Below are positions 32,074 to 41,012 of a stretch of DNA of 64,000 bases, piece by piece. Position numbers and translations under genes: made by a program. The notes beneath the pieces were generated by a model that made no database searches, was not told the DNA's origin, and saw nothing but the letters and a program-made list of their open reading frames with translations. Numbering within the stretch: the first letter of the stretch is position 1; each line of letters starts with the position of its first letter. Location of the stretch: assembly GCA_963776675.1 (NCBI GenBank), contig CAVZNR010000032.1, positions 22,055-86,054 on the forward strand. The letters are read 5' to 3'. Source of the stretch: Hyphomicrobium_A sp963776675 (GTDB taxonomy: Bacteria > Pseudomonadota > Alphaproteobacteria > Rhizobiales > Hyphomicrobiaceae).

Positions 32074-32718
32074 TCAGCTGGCGCGCACCTGCCACGTGAC
32101 ACAAATATGATACTTTGCGCGCGCTTCAAGCGCTAATTCGTCGCCCCACCCGTTTTTCAGGCTCCCTTGCTGCTCCTCCACGGGCGCTTCGCCCGGCGGA
32201 GCGGTCAGGGAGGAGGGCATGTAGGACTCGAGCATATAGCGCAGGCTGTCCCCTGTCCCCTTGATGTAGGGGAGCGACTTGGCCTCCCGCACCCAAGGGT
32301 AGTGCTGGGTCGTGTCGGGGAAGAAGGCCTCATAGAACATGTAGGGGATCACGATCAGGATGAACCCCCGCGCCACACCGAACAGGAATCCCAAGACCCG
32401 GTCGACCATGCCGATGCGGCTGTCGAGGATGGTGTCGGAGATGCGTGCCGTGATCAGGTGGACGACGATCAGCACGATGAGGAAGATGATGGCGCCCACG
32501 ACGATCTGCGCCACGGCCACCTGAGTGCCCATCTGCTGGGCCATCTCCTGGGCAAACGGCTTGTGGAACATCACGAAGTAGAGGACGGCGGCGGCGGCAA
32601 CCGCCCAGGAGATGATCGACAGCATCTCGCGCGCAAAGCCGCGGTACATGGCCAGCAGGCCCGAGATGAAGCACACGGCGATCAGCGCGGCGTCGAGATA
32701 GGTAATCGGTCCCAGCAT
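32074..32718 (-). CDS. cvpA: CvpA-family membrane protein
   Basis: 214 residues. Inner-membrane protein of the colicin V production family; exact role unclear, often linked to purF. Four hydrophobic segments are visible: LDAALIAVCFISGLLAMYRG, MLSIISWAVAAAAVLYFVMF, VAVAQIVVGAIIFLIVLIVV and VLGFLFGVARGFILIVIPYM, with the conserved GxxRGF motifs (YRGFAREML and GVARGFILI). The C-terminal ~70 residues are hydrophilic. Located between radA and purF, as in related genomes. Confidence 0.92.
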   Translation of the reverse strand: MLGPITYLDAALIAVCFISGLLAMYRGFAREMLSIISWAVAAAAVLYFVMFHKPFAQEMAQQMGTQVAVAQIVVGAIIFLIVLIVVHLITARISDTILDSRIGMVDRVLGFLFGVARGFILIVIPYMFYEAFFPDTTQHYPWVREAKSLPYIKGTGDSLRYMLESYMPSSLTAPPGEAPVEEQQGSLKNGWGDELALEARAKYHICVTWQVRAS

Positions 32719-32765
32719 GGTCGCCCCGTGATCGCGGCCCTAGAGATGGTAAACGGCGCTTGTTG

Positions 32766-34142
32766 TCAGTCGCATGGCGGGGCCGTGTCCGCAAGGTCCC
32801 TGACGTGCGCCACCCGGGTCAGCTCGAGCTTGAGGGCGCCCGTGTCGAGCTCACCTTGGGCCGGCAGCAACGCCTGGCGAAACCCCAGTTTTTGGGCCTC
32901 TTTGAGGCGCGGAGTCATCAGCGGGATGGCGTTGAGGGCACCCGACAGCGACACTTCGCCGAAGTGGACGCGGTGTCGCGGAACGGCAACACCGGACAGG
33001 GATGAGAGCAGGGCGGCCGCCGCGGCCAGGTCGGCGGCGGGCTCGTTGATCTTCAGGCCGCCCGCCACGTTGAGATAGACGTCATGGCCGGCAAAGGAGA
33101 CGCCGGCGCGCGCTTCAAGCACGGCAAGCAGCATGGCGAGCCGATTTGAGTCCCAGCCGACGACGGCGCGCCGCGGCGTGCCGAGCCCCGACGGCGCCAC
33201 CAGCGCCTGGATCTCGACCAGCAAGGGCCGCGTGCCTTCGATGCCGGCGAACACCGCCGCCCCCGGGCTCGAGGCGTCGCGGTCGCCTAAGAACAGCTCG
33301 GAAGGGTTCTGCACCTCGCGCAGGCCCTCCGAGGCCATCTCGAACACCCCGATCTCGTCGGTGGCGCCGTAGCGGTTCTTGACCGCGCGCAGGATGCGGT
33401 AGGTGTGCCCGCGGTCGCCTTCGAAATACAACACGGTGTCGACCATGTGCTCGATCACCTTCGGCCCGGCGATCTGACCGTCCTTGGTGACGTGCCCGAC
33501 GAGCAGCATGGCGCAGCCGGCGGTCTTGGCGTAGCGGATGAGCGCCTGCGCGGCGGCACGCACCTGGCTCACGGTGCCGGGTGCGGCTTCCAGCGTCTCC
33601 GCCCACAGCGTCTGGATGGAATCGATGACGACGAGGTCGGCGCGCGGGCCGGCCTCGAGCGTGGCGAGGATGCTCGCGAGGCTGGTCTCGCAGGCGAGAT
33701 CGACGGGCGCCTCGCTAAGCCCCAGCCGTTCGGCGCGCAGACGCACCTGTGCGGCCGCTTCCTCGCCCGAGAAGTAGAGGGCGCGACGTCCGGCATTCGC
33801 GAGCGCCGCGGCGAGCTGCAACAGCAGCGTCGACTTGCCGACGCCCGGCTCGCCGCCGATGAGCAGCGCCGATCCCGGCACGATGCCGCCGCCAGTCACA
33901 CGGTCGAGCTCGGCAAAGCCGGTGGAGAAGCGCGGCGCCTCGGCGCTTCTGCCCTTGAGGCTTTCGAGCGCGATGACGCGACCCGATCCCTTGCGCGCAA
34001 GCCCCGTTCCTGGCGGCGGGATCGCCTCGGCCTCCTCGGTGAGCGTGTTCCATTCTCCGCACGAGGGGCACTTGCCCGCCCAGCGCGGCGAGAAGGCCCC
34101 ACAGTTCTGGCACACGAACGTCGTCTTGATCGCCTTGGCCAT
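32766..34142 (-). CDS. radA: DNA repair protein RadA (Sms)
   Basis: 458 residues from ATG 34142, four bases after the alr stop; ATG 34166 is an alternative. RadA promotes branch migration in recombination. An N-terminal four-cysteine zinc finger (CQNCGAFSPRWAGKCPSCGE) leads into the RecA-like ATPase with Walker A GGEPGVGKSTLLLQL, Walker B LVVIDSIQTLW and the RadA-specific KNRYGATDE motif. The Lon-like C-terminal domain follows (GGLKINEPAADLAAAAALLSS with EVSLSGALNAIP). All parts are complete. Confidence 0.96.
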   Translation of the reverse strand: MAKAIKTTFVCQNCGAFSPRWAGKCPSCGEWNTLTEEAEAIPPPGTGLARKGSGRVIALESLKGRSAEAPRFSTGFAELDRVTGGGIVPGSALLIGGEPGVGKSTLLLQLAAALANAGRRALYFSGEEAAAQVRLRAERLGLSEAPVDLACETSLASILATLEAGPRADLVVIDSIQTLWAETLEAAPGTVSQVRAAAQALIRYAKTAGCAMLLVGHVTKDGQIAGPKVIEHMVDTVLYFEGDRGHTYRILRAVKNRYGATDEIGVFEMASEGLREVQNPSELFLGDRDASSPGAAVFAGIEGTRPLLVEIQALVAPSGLGTPRRAVVGWDSNRLAMLLAVLEARAGVSFAGHDVYLNVAGGLKINEPAADLAAAAALLSSLSGVAVPRHRVHFGEVSLSGALNAIPLMTPRLKEAQKLGFRQALLPAQGELDTGALKLELTRVAHVRDLADTAPPCD

Positions 34143-34146
34143 CGTC

Positions 34147-35367
34147 TCAGCCGCGCTCGTCGACATAGACGCGGTGGAAGCGGGGGCCGAGCCGGGTCAG
34201 CACCTCGTAGCCGATGGTGCCGGCGGCACGACCCACCATCTCGATGGGAAGATCGGGCCCTACGAGGTCGGCCCAATCGCCGCGTTCGGGCGCGGGATCC
34301 TCGATCCCCGTTACGTCGACGGTAATCAGATCCATGGAGACGCGTCCGACGATGGGCGCGCGCTTGCCGCGCAACGCGACCCAGCCGCCTTCGGTCTCGT
34401 TGGTGGCGCTCGCCTGGCGGAACACGCCGTCGGCGTAGCCGGCGGCGATGGTCGCGATGCGGCGCGGGCTTGTCGCGCGATAGCTCGCCGAATAGCCGAT
34501 GCGGCCGCCCACGGCGACGTCGTGCACTTGCAGGATGCGCGCCTTCACGCGCACGATCGGCGCCACGGGCGCAGAGCGTCCAGGCGCCGCCTGGCCGCCA
34601 TAGAGGGCATAGCCCGGGCGCACGAGATCGAGATGGAAGTCCGATCCCAGCATCAGACCGTCGGAGGCGGCGAGACTCGCCCGGGCCGGCGGCAGGCCGG
34701 AGCGCAGGCGATGAAAGACGTCGAGCTGCTCGCGGTTCATCGGGTGGGCGGATTCATCGGCGCAGGCCAGGTGGCTCATGACGAGCGCGATGTCGAGGCG
34801 CTGCAGCAGAGCGGAGTCGCGGGCGAGCTCGCGCACCTCTTTTGCGCCCATGCCGAGACGATGCAGACCGGTGTCGACGTGCAGTGCGGCGGCCGGCGCG
34901 CGCGTACCGTTGTTGGCGAGCAGGCTCCACGCGCGCGCGTCCTCCAGGCTGGTGAGCGCCGGGACGACGCCTAGCCGTTCTAGATCGCGCGCTGTTCCCG
35001 GCAACAAGCCGTCGAGCACATAGACCACCGCGCTGGGGACGAGCTCGCGCGCCTGCGCGGCCTCGTCCAGCGTGGCGACGAAGAAGGAGCGGCATCCCGC
35101 ATTGTAGAGCGCGGGGATAACGCGGGCCGCACCCACACCGTAGGCGTCGGCCTTCACCACGGCGCCGCATTCCGCCGGCGCCACGTGGTGGGCAAGTGCC
35201 TGCCAATTGGCGGCGAGCTGCGCCAGATCGACGAGGATGACGCCGGTCGCGCCTGCGGGGATCGAGGCCGTCGCGTCGGCAGGCGTCCGGGCACGCGCAG
35301 GCACCGGCGCCGCTACCGTCGCCGTAGTCTCCGCGCGGGGTGTCCGGCGGGCCTGGATGTCGCGCAC
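34147..35367 (-). CDS. alr: Alanine racemase
   Basis: 406 residues. PLP enzyme that makes D-alanine for peptidoglycan. PLP-binding Lys72 is in GAVVKADAYGVG; HVDTGLHRLGM and the C-terminal RIGYSASYRAT (catalytic Tyr) and RVSMDLITVDVT follow. The first ~40 residues (TPRAETTATVAAPVPARART) are an Ala/Pro/Thr-rich extension not needed for the fold; the true start may be further in, but no clearer one was seen. Placed between dnaB and radA, all on the minus strand with short gaps. Confidence 0.95.
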   Translation of the reverse strand: MRDIQARRTPRAETTATVAAPVPARARTPADATASIPAGATGVILVDLAQLAANWQALAHHVAPAECGAVVKADAYGVGAARVIPALYNAGCRSFFVATLDEAAQARELVPSAVVYVLDGLLPGTARDLERLGVVPALTSLEDARAWSLLANNGTRAPAAALHVDTGLHRLGMGAKEVRELARDSALLQRLDIALVMSHLACADESAHPMNREQLDVFHRLRSGLPPARASLAASDGLMLGSDFHLDLVRPGYALYGGQAAPGRSAPVAPIVRVKARILQVHDVAVGGRIGYSASYRATSPRRIATIAAGYADGVFRQASATNETEGGWVALRGKRAPIVGRVSMDLITVDVTGIEDPAPERGDWADLVGPDLPIEMVGRAAGTIGYEVLTRLGPRFHRVYVDERG

Positions 35368-35435
35368 GAGGGTCTCCCCCGAGAAGCCTCAAGGAGATGC
35401 AATCCTAGCGGAGAATCGCGGTTGAAACGAGGCCT

Positions 35436-36953
35436 CTAACCGACGTAGTCGGGCACCTGATAGTCGCGCACCAGGTTGGAGAAGCGGGTAAATTGCGCCT
35501 CAAAGGCGAGCGGCACGGTGCCCGTGGGGCCATGGCGCTGCTTGCCGATGACGACCTCGGCCTTGCCGTGGACGAGGGCCATTTCCTGCTGCCATTTGAG
35601 CATCTCCTCCACGTGCGCCTCCGACGGCTTCTTGCGCTCCACGTAGTACTCCTCGCGGAACACAAACATCACTACGTCGGCGTCCTGCTCGATCGAGCCC
35701 GACTCGCGCAGGTCGGAGAGCTGCGGGCGCTTGTCGTCGCGGTTCTCGACTTGGCGCGAGAGCTGCGACAGGGCGATGATCGGGACCTGCAACTCCTTGG
35801 CCAGCGCTTTGAGGCTGGTGGTAATCTCCGAGACCTCCTGGACGCGGCCCTCGCTCGTCCGCTTGCTGCCGGTGAGCAGCTGCAGGTAGTCGACGACCAG
35901 AAGTCCCAGGCCCTTTTGCCGTTTCAACTTGCGCGCGCGTGCGGCGAGCTGGGCGACCGAGATGCCGCCCGTCTGGTCGATGTAGAGCGGGATCTCGCTC
36001 ATTGTTTGGCTCACTTCGACGAGGCGGCGAAACTCGCCCTCGTCGATCATGCCGCGGCGGATTTTCTCGCTCGAGATTTCCGACTGCTCCGACAGGATGC
36101 GGGTGGCCAGCTGCTCCGCCGACATTTCCAGCGAGAAGAATCCGACGATGGCTCCGTCGACGGCCTTGGTCGATCCGTCCGGCTGAAGCTCGGCCTTGTA
36201 GTTCTTGGCGATGTTGTAGGCGATGTTGGTCGCGAGCGCGGTCTTGCCCATGGAGGGGCGGCCGGCAAGGATGATGAGGTCAGAAGATTGCAGGCCGCCG
36301 AGTTGGCTGTCGAGGTCGGAGAGCCCCGTCGCCAATCCCGATAGGTGGCCCGCGCGCTGGTAGGCGGCGTTGGCCATGTCGATGGCGTTGGTGAGCGCTG
36401 TGCCGAAGCCGAGGAAGCCCTGGCCATACTTGCGCTGCTCGGCCAGATCATAGAGCCGCGTCTCGGCTTCCTCGATCTGGAGCCGGGGCGTGGAGTCGAC
36501 GGTGCTGTCGTAGGCGCCGTTGACCATGTCCTCGCCGATGATGATCAGGGCGCGGCGCGTGGCGAGGTCGTAGACCGTGCGGCCGTAGTCCTCGGCGTTG
36601 ATGATCGTCGTGGCGTTCGCTGCCAGCGTGCCGAGGTACTGCGGCACGGAGAGGTTGGGCGAGATCGCCTCGGCCGACTCGAAGAATGTCCGCAACGTGA
36701 TCGGCGTCGCCTGCTTGCCCGCGTGAATGAGCTTGGCGGCCGTCTCGAAGATCTGCTGGTGCAGCGGATCGAAGAAGTGGTGCGCCTCGAGGAAGGCCGA
36801 CACACGGTCCATCGACTCGTTGTTGACGAGGATGGCGCCAAGGAGCGCCTGCTCGGCGTCCAGGTTGTGGGGGGCCTGCCGGAAGGGGAGGGGCTCGTCG
36901 GCGGGGGGCGCCGCTTTGAACCGGTCGGAGATGAGCGCTGTGTTTTGTGCCAT
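35436..36953 (-). CDS. dnaB: Replicative DNA helicase DnaB
   Basis: 505 residues. Hexameric 5'-3' helicase that unwinds DNA at the replication fork. N-terminal primase-interaction domain with PHNLDAEQALLGAILVNNE, then the RecA-like domain with Walker A LAGRPSMGKTALATNIA, LSQLSRQVENRDDKRPQLSD and LRESGSIEQDADVVMFVFRE. A loop VDGSTKAVDGAIVGF-like insert (around residues 255-265) is common in alphaproteobacterial DnaB. No intein. About 140 bp separate it from rplI. Confidence 0.97.
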   Translation of the reverse strand: MAQNTALISDRFKAAPPADEPLPFRQAPHNLDAEQALLGAILVNNESMDRVSAFLEAHHFFDPLHQQIFETAAKLIHAGKQATPITLRTFFESAEAISPNLSVPQYLGTLAANATTIINAEDYGRTVYDLATRRALIIIGEDMVNGAYDSTVDSTPRLQIEEAETRLYDLAEQRKYGQGFLGFGTALTNAIDMANAAYQRAGHLSGLATGLSDLDSQLGGLQSSDLIILAGRPSMGKTALATNIAYNIAKNYKAELQPDGSTKAVDGAIVGFFSLEMSAEQLATRILSEQSEISSEKIRRGMIDEGEFRRLVEVSQTMSEIPLYIDQTGGISVAQLAARARKLKRQKGLGLLVVDYLQLLTGSKRTSEGRVQEVSEITTSLKALAKELQVPIIALSQLSRQVENRDDKRPQLSDLRESGSIEQDADVVMFVFREEYYVERKKPSEAHVEEMLKWQQEMALVHGKAEVVIGKQRHGPTGTVPLAFEAQFTRFSNLVRDYQVPDYVG

Positions 36954-37091
36954 GCGGCGACGGTATCCGATTCCGCCGCCGCGCCGTCGAGCCCTTAAGA
37001 GCCGTCAAGCGGTTCCGTCCCCGATATGCACAAAGGTGCAGATAGGAGGACGGAAACCGCTTGGCGGCCCGAATCGATAACGCCCCAGCGT

Positions 37092-37700
37092 TTACGGGCT
37101 TTCGCCTTCGGTCTTGCTCTCGGCATCGCCCTCGCCGGCTTCCTCGGGGCCTGCGCCTTCCTCGAACATCTCGTCGGGATTGAAGGTCTCGAGCTCGATC
37201 TTCTCGTCCTTCATGACCGTAACGTCCTCGCCGCGCTGCTGGCGTTCGGCCTCGTCCTCGGAGCGCGCCACGTTGAGCAGGACCTTCACGGTCACCTCGG
37301 GGTGGAGCGCAACGCGCGTTTCGTGCACGCCGAGCGTCTTGATCGGCCGCTCGAGAATCACTTGATTGCGGTCGATGGTGAAGCCGCCCGCCGTCACCAC
37401 CTCGGCGATGTCGCGGGTGGAGACCGAGCCGTAGAGCTGGCCGGTGTCGCCGGCAGAGCGGATCGCGACGAAGGCCTTGCCGTCGAGCTTCTCGGCGACC
37501 GCCTCGGCCTCCTTCTTCAGTTCGAGATTGTTGGCTTCGAGTTGAGAGCGCTGGGATTCGAACTTGGCGCGGTTCTCATCGGTGGCCCGCAGCGCCTTCT
37601 TCTGCGGCAGCAGAAAGTTGCGGGCATACCCGTCCTTCACGTTGACGACGTCGCCCATCTGGCCGAGTCGGCCGATGCGCTGAAGCAGAATGACTTGCAT
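37092..37700 (-). CDS. rplI: 50S ribosomal protein L9 with acidic C-terminal tail
   Basis: 202 residues, longer than the ~150 of E. coli L9. The N-terminal domain MQVILLQRIGRLGQMGDVV and VKDGYARNFLLPQKKA is typical, followed by the connecting helix and the C-terminal rRNA-binding domain (GSVSTRDIAEVVTAGG, RPIKTLGVHETRVALH). The last ~45 residues are an acidic extension (EEGAGPEEAGEGDAESKTEG), known in several alphaproteobacterial L9 proteins and of unclear role. Start ATG 37700 follows AGGAGTT-like sequence on the complement. Confidence 0.96.
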   Translation of the reverse strand: MQVILLQRIGRLGQMGDVVNVKDGYARNFLLPQKKALRATDENRAKFESQRSQLEANNLELKKEAEAVAEKLDGKAFVAIRSAGDTGQLYGSVSTRDIAEVVTAGGFTIDRNQVILERPIKTLGVHETRVALHPEVTVKVLLNVARSEDEAERQQRGEDVTVMKDEKIELETFNPDEMFEEGAGPEEAGEGDAESKTEGESP

Positions 37701-37758
37701 TGGGTGAACTCCTTCTTCTTTCGTGTTCTTTGATATCGAGACCAGTAGCGATCGAGGA

Positions 37759-38712
37759 TCACGACGGCGGATGGTTGCCGCGCGGCGCTCTCCTGCGAAT
37801 GGACCAAATGCTGTCGGCGAGCCCCAGCAGCGCCAGCGCCGGTGAGACGACCGAGTTCATGACGAAGAGCGCGGCGTACAGCGCCCACAAAGCGAAGGGC
37901 CGCCAGGGGTAGCCGCGCGTTACGTAGTGGACCACCGCCAATCCCAAGAGCAGGAAGGCAACGAACAACGGCCCCGCGAAGCCGCCGCCGATCAGCCCCG
38001 GCAGTCCCGGCACGAACCAGGCGCCTATGGCGAGCGCCAGCAGAAGAGGCGTGCCGGTCGGATACGTCATGGTCGCGAAGTCCGGCCACGGCCGCTGCAG
38101 GCGTCCCGACGCGAGCGTGATCCGTCCCGCCAGCCACATGTTGAACACCAGGCTCAGCATGCTGGAGACGGCGGAAGCGGCCGGCAGCAGCGCCAGCGCC
38201 ACCGCGGTCGCCTCGTCGATATCCTTCGGCGTGAGTGTCGGCGCATCGGGCATCTTCGGCAGCTCGTTGGTGACGAAGGCGTCGAGCATCGTGCGCAGGG
38301 AGGCGCGCAGCGCCTCGGCGTCGCCGCCGAGAAGCACGAGCGTCAACGTGGCGAAGGCGCCGGATATGAGCGCGGCGGCCAGCACGATCCGTCCGATCGG
38401 ATACCACTCTGTCTCCTCGCCCTCCGTGCGGTGGAGCGAGGCGAGGTAGGTCAAAAGAAAAACGGGAAGCGCCTGGCTTGCAAAAAAGATGATGGCGGCG
38501 ACCGGGCTGCCGGCGGCCAGCACCAGCGCCGTGCCGGCGAGCCCGGCGAGCGCCGCCGTCGCCGGTCCCATGCCGATCCCTGCCAGGAACAGGGCGAGCG
38601 GCGTCAGCATGAACAGAATGAGCCGCATCGGAACCGCCCCCGTGGTCGCGGATGCGAACACGGTGGCTGACACAATTCCGGCGCCAAGTCCGATGAGGAG
38701 CGTGTACGGCAT
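37759..38712 (-). CDS. DUF2232 multi-pass membrane protein
   Basis: 317 residues with about eight hydrophobic segments (LLIGLGAGIVSATVFASATT, LILFMLTPLALFLAGIGM, ALAGLAGTALVLAAG, IIFFASQALPVFLLTYLA, IVLAAALISGAFATLTLVLL and more toward the end). DUF2232 proteins are regularly encoded between rpsR and rplI in alphaproteobacteria and are related by pattern to ECF-type S components or YybS; the substrate is unknown. Lies 58 bp before rplI. Part of the ribosomal protein operon by position, although a hairpin precedes it. Confidence 0.85.
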   Translation of the reverse strand: MPYTLLIGLGAGIVSATVFASATTGAVPMRLILFMLTPLALFLAGIGMGPATAALAGLAGTALVLAAGSPVAAIIFFASQALPVFLLTYLASLHRTEGEETEWYPIGRIVLAAALISGAFATLTLVLLGGDAEALRASLRTMLDAFVTNELPKMPDAPTLTPKDIDEATAVALALLPAASAVSSMLSLVFNMWLAGRITLASGRLQRPWPDFATMTYPTGTPLLLALAIGAWFVPGLPGLIGGGFAGPLFVAFLLLGLAVVHYVTRGYPWRPFALWALYAALFVMNSVVSPALALLGLADSIWSIRRRAPRGNHPPS

Positions 38713-38807
38713 TCTGGCAGCTGTCCCGCGGTTTGCGCGGTTAGAGACGGAATGTCCGTCCCAACCTCGTGGCGGGCCACATCGAGCCCGGCACTTATTC
38801 GAAAGAA

Positions 38808-38835
38808 GGTGTCAGACCCTTACGGGCCCGACACC
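38808..38835 (-). terminator. Candidate terminator after rpsR
   Basis: On the complement, GGTGTCGGGCCC, loop GTAA, GGGTCTGACACC, then TTCTTTCG. A 12-position stem with two weak pairs and a T-rich tail, eight bases after the rpsR stop. It may partially uncouple rpsF-rpsR from the DUF2232-rplI-dnaB genes. Confidence 0.5.
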
Positions 38836-38843
38836 GGTCGTTC

Positions 38844-39089
38844 CTACTTCAAGACGTACGGCAGCAGACCAAGAAAGCGCGAGCGCTTGATGGCGCGTGC
38901 CAGCTCGCGCTGCTTCTTGGCCGACACCGCCGTGATGCGGCTCGGTACGATCTTGCCGCGCTCCGACACGTAGCGGCCGAGCAGGCGCACGTCCTTGTAG
39001 TCGATCTTGGGCGCGTGCTCGCCGGAGAACGGGCAGGTCTTGCGACGGCGATGGAAGGGCCGGCGGCCGCCGGATGCGATCTCAGCCAT
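38844..39089 (-). CDS. rpsR: 30S ribosomal protein S18
   Basis: 81 residues, the normal length. S18 binds next to S6 on the platform of the small subunit. Family motifs: DYKDVRLLGRYVSERGKIVPS, seen here as KDVRLLGRYVSERGKI, and SRITAVSAKKQRELARAIKR followed by FLGLLPYV. It follows rpsF with a three-base gap on the minus strand, the universal rpsF-rpsR arrangement, though ssb, which sits between them in some bacteria, is absent. Confidence 0.97.
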   Translation of the reverse strand: MAEIASGGRRPFHRRRKTCPFSGEHAPKIDYKDVRLLGRYVSERGKIVPSRITAVSAKKQRELARAIKRSRFLGLLPYVLK

Positions 39090-39092
39090 GGT

Positions 39093-39689
39093 CTATGCCT
39101 CCGATCCGGGTTCAGAGCTGCCGGGCTCTTTGTTTTCACGCGGGGGGCGCGGGGGACGATCGCCGTCCCGCGGGGGACGGTCGCCGTCGCGCGGAGGACG
39201 GGCGCGGAAGGTCGAGCCTTCGCGGTCGCCGCCGCCGCCACCACCGCCGCGGAAGCCGCCGCCGCCACGGCGGTCGCCGTCGCGGTCACCGCGAAAGCCG
39301 CCGCCGCCACGTCCGCCGCCGCCGCCGCGGCCACCGAAGCCGCGATCCCGGTCGCGGTCGTCGCGGTCGCTCTTGCGCATCATCACCGACGGCTCGGTCT
39401 CGTGCTCGTCGACCTTGAGAGTGAGAAAGCGGATGATCTCGGTGGAGAGCCCCATGCGCCGCTCCATCTCGGCAATTGCCGCCGACGGGGCGTCGATATT
39501 CATCAGCGAGAAGTGCGCCTTGCGGTTCTTCTTGATCTTGTAGGCGAGGGACTTGACGCCCCAGTACTCGCTCTTGGTCACCTTGCCGCCACCCTGCTCG
39601 ATGACGTCGGTGTATTCCTTGGTGAGGGTCTCGACCTGCGTGTTCGAGACGTCCTGACGCGTGAGGAAGACATGCTCGTAAAGCGGCAT
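39093..39689 (-). CDS. rpsF: 30S ribosomal protein S6 with long Gly/Arg-rich tail
   Basis: 198 residues from ATG 39689 (AGAAGGAAAGG upstream), against about 100-140 in most bacteria. The S6 fold is clear in the first ~105 residues: MPLYEHVFLTRQDVSNTQVE, WGVKSLAYKIKKNRKAHFSL and AEMERRMGLSTEIIRFLTLK. The remaining ~90 residues are a low-complexity RGG-type tail (GRGGGGGRGGGGFRGDRDGD and PPRDGDRPPRDGDRPPR). Such tails are known in weaker form in other alphaproteobacterial S6; here it is very long. Upstream frame from 39833 is open but has no family match. Confidence 0.95.
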   Translation of the reverse strand: MPLYEHVFLTRQDVSNTQVETLTKEYTDVIEQGGGKVTKSEYWGVKSLAYKIKKNRKAHFSLMNIDAPSAAIAEMERRMGLSTEIIRFLTLKVDEHETEPSVMMRKSDRDDRDRDRGFGGRGGGGGRGGGGFRGDRDGDRRGGGGFRGGGGGGGDREGSTFRARPPRDGDRPPRDGDRPPRPPRENKEPGSSEPGSEA

Positions 39690-40055
39690 GCGCTTGGCCT
39701 TTCCTTCTGTTTCGTTGTCCCCTCCGGCGCAAAGCCCCTTATGGACCCCAGAAAGGCCCAGCAGGTCACCCATGAGAGCGAAGACACCGGGAGACGGGCG
39801 GACAAAGCCCTGCCGCGATAAGCGGCCTCCCATTCAGCCTCCAGCCGGAGCGGGTAAGGGGCGCTTTATAGCGGAATTTTCCGCCCCGGCAAGCGCGCGT
39901 TAGAGGCGCTTGCGCCCGTGGCCGTCCGGAGCGCCCAAAAGGGCTCGACGCGGGCTCCACCGCGGGGGCCATGGCACCGCACCCGGTTGACAGGCGAACT
40001 TGGCCGGTGTTCTTGCCAGCCACATTAACTTAAGCACTGGGCGCAACTCCACCTC

Positions 40056-41003
40056 ATGGCCATCGCATTCGTATTCCCCGGGCAGGGCAGCCAGGACGTC
40101 GGCATGGGCCGCGAGCTGGCCGAGACCTTTCCCGCCGCCCGTGAGGTGTTCGAGGAGGTCGACGCGGCGCTGTCCCAGAACCTCTCCAAGATCATGTGGG
40201 AGGGGCCCAAGGAAACGCTGACGCTCACCGAGAACGCGCAGCCGGCCCTTATGGCCGTCTCCATGGCCGTCATGCGCGTGCTCGAGCGCGAGAAGGGCTT
40301 CCAGCTTCAAGACAAAGTCAAGTTCGTCGCCGGCCATTCGCTGGGTGAGTACTCGGCCCTGGCCGCGGCCGGAGCCTTCTCGCTCGCCGACGCCGCGCGC
40401 CTTCTGAAGCTGCGCGGCCAGGCGATGCAGGCGGCCGTGCCCGTAGGCCAGGGGGCAATGGTGGCGCTTCTCGGCGTCGGCATCGAGGTTGCCCGCAAGG
40501 TCGCCGAGGAAGCCGCGCAAGGCGACGTCTGCCAGGTCGCCAACGACAACGAGCCGACGCAGGTCGTGCTGTCGGGCTCCAAGGCCGCGCTCGACCGCGT
40601 TCCTGAGATCGGCAAGGCGCACGGCGTGCGCCGCGCGGTGCCGCTGCCGGTGTCCGCACCCTTCCATTGCGCGTTGATGCAACCTGCCGCCGACGCCATG
40701 GCCGAAGCCTTGGCAAACGTCACGGTGAACGCGCCGGTCGTGCCTGTCGTCGCCAACGTGGTGGCGCAAGCGATCAGCGATCCGCAAGAGATAAAGAAGC
40801 GGCTGGTGGAGCAGGTGACGGGCACCGTGCGCTGGCGCGAGTGTGTTACGTACATGACAGCGAACGGCGTCACGCATGTCTACGAGATCGGCGCCGGCAA
40901 GGTCCTCGCGGGCCTCGCCAAGCGCATCGATAGCAACTTGACCGCCGCCAGCATCGGCACCCCGGCCGATGTCGACGCCGTGCTTCCCCAACTCAAGGAA
41001 TAG
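40056..41003 (+). CDS. fabD: Malonyl-CoA:ACP transacylase
   Basis: 315 residues. Moves malonyl from CoA to acyl carrier protein for fatty-acid elongation. FVFPGQGSQDVGMG at the N-terminus, the nucleophile Ser95 in AGHSLGEYSAL, and the catalytic His in SAPFHCALMQPA. C-terminal EIGAGKVLAGLAKRI is typical. First of the fabD-fabG-acpP-fabF run; nine bases before fabG. Confidence 0.97.
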   Translation: MAIAFVFPGQGSQDVGMGRELAETFPAAREVFEEVDAALSQNLSKIMWEGPKETLTLTENAQPALMAVSMAVMRVLEREKGFQLQDKVKFVAGHSLGEYSALAAAGAFSLADAARLLKLRGQAMQAAVPVGQGAMVALLGVGIEVARKVAEEAAQGDVCQVANDNEPTQVVLSGSKAALDRVPEIGKAHGVRRAVPLPVSAPFHCALMQPAADAMAEALANVTVNAPVVPVVANVVAQAISDPQEIKKRLVEQVTGTVRWRECVTYMTANGVTHVYEIGAGKVLAGLAKRIDSNLTAASIGTPADVDAVLPQLKE

Positions 41004-41012
41004 AGGACTGCC

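Noticed and set aside
30414..32099. 561-codon plus-strand frame antisense to purF
   Set aside because: PurF is full length with all motifs; the antisense frame has no family features.
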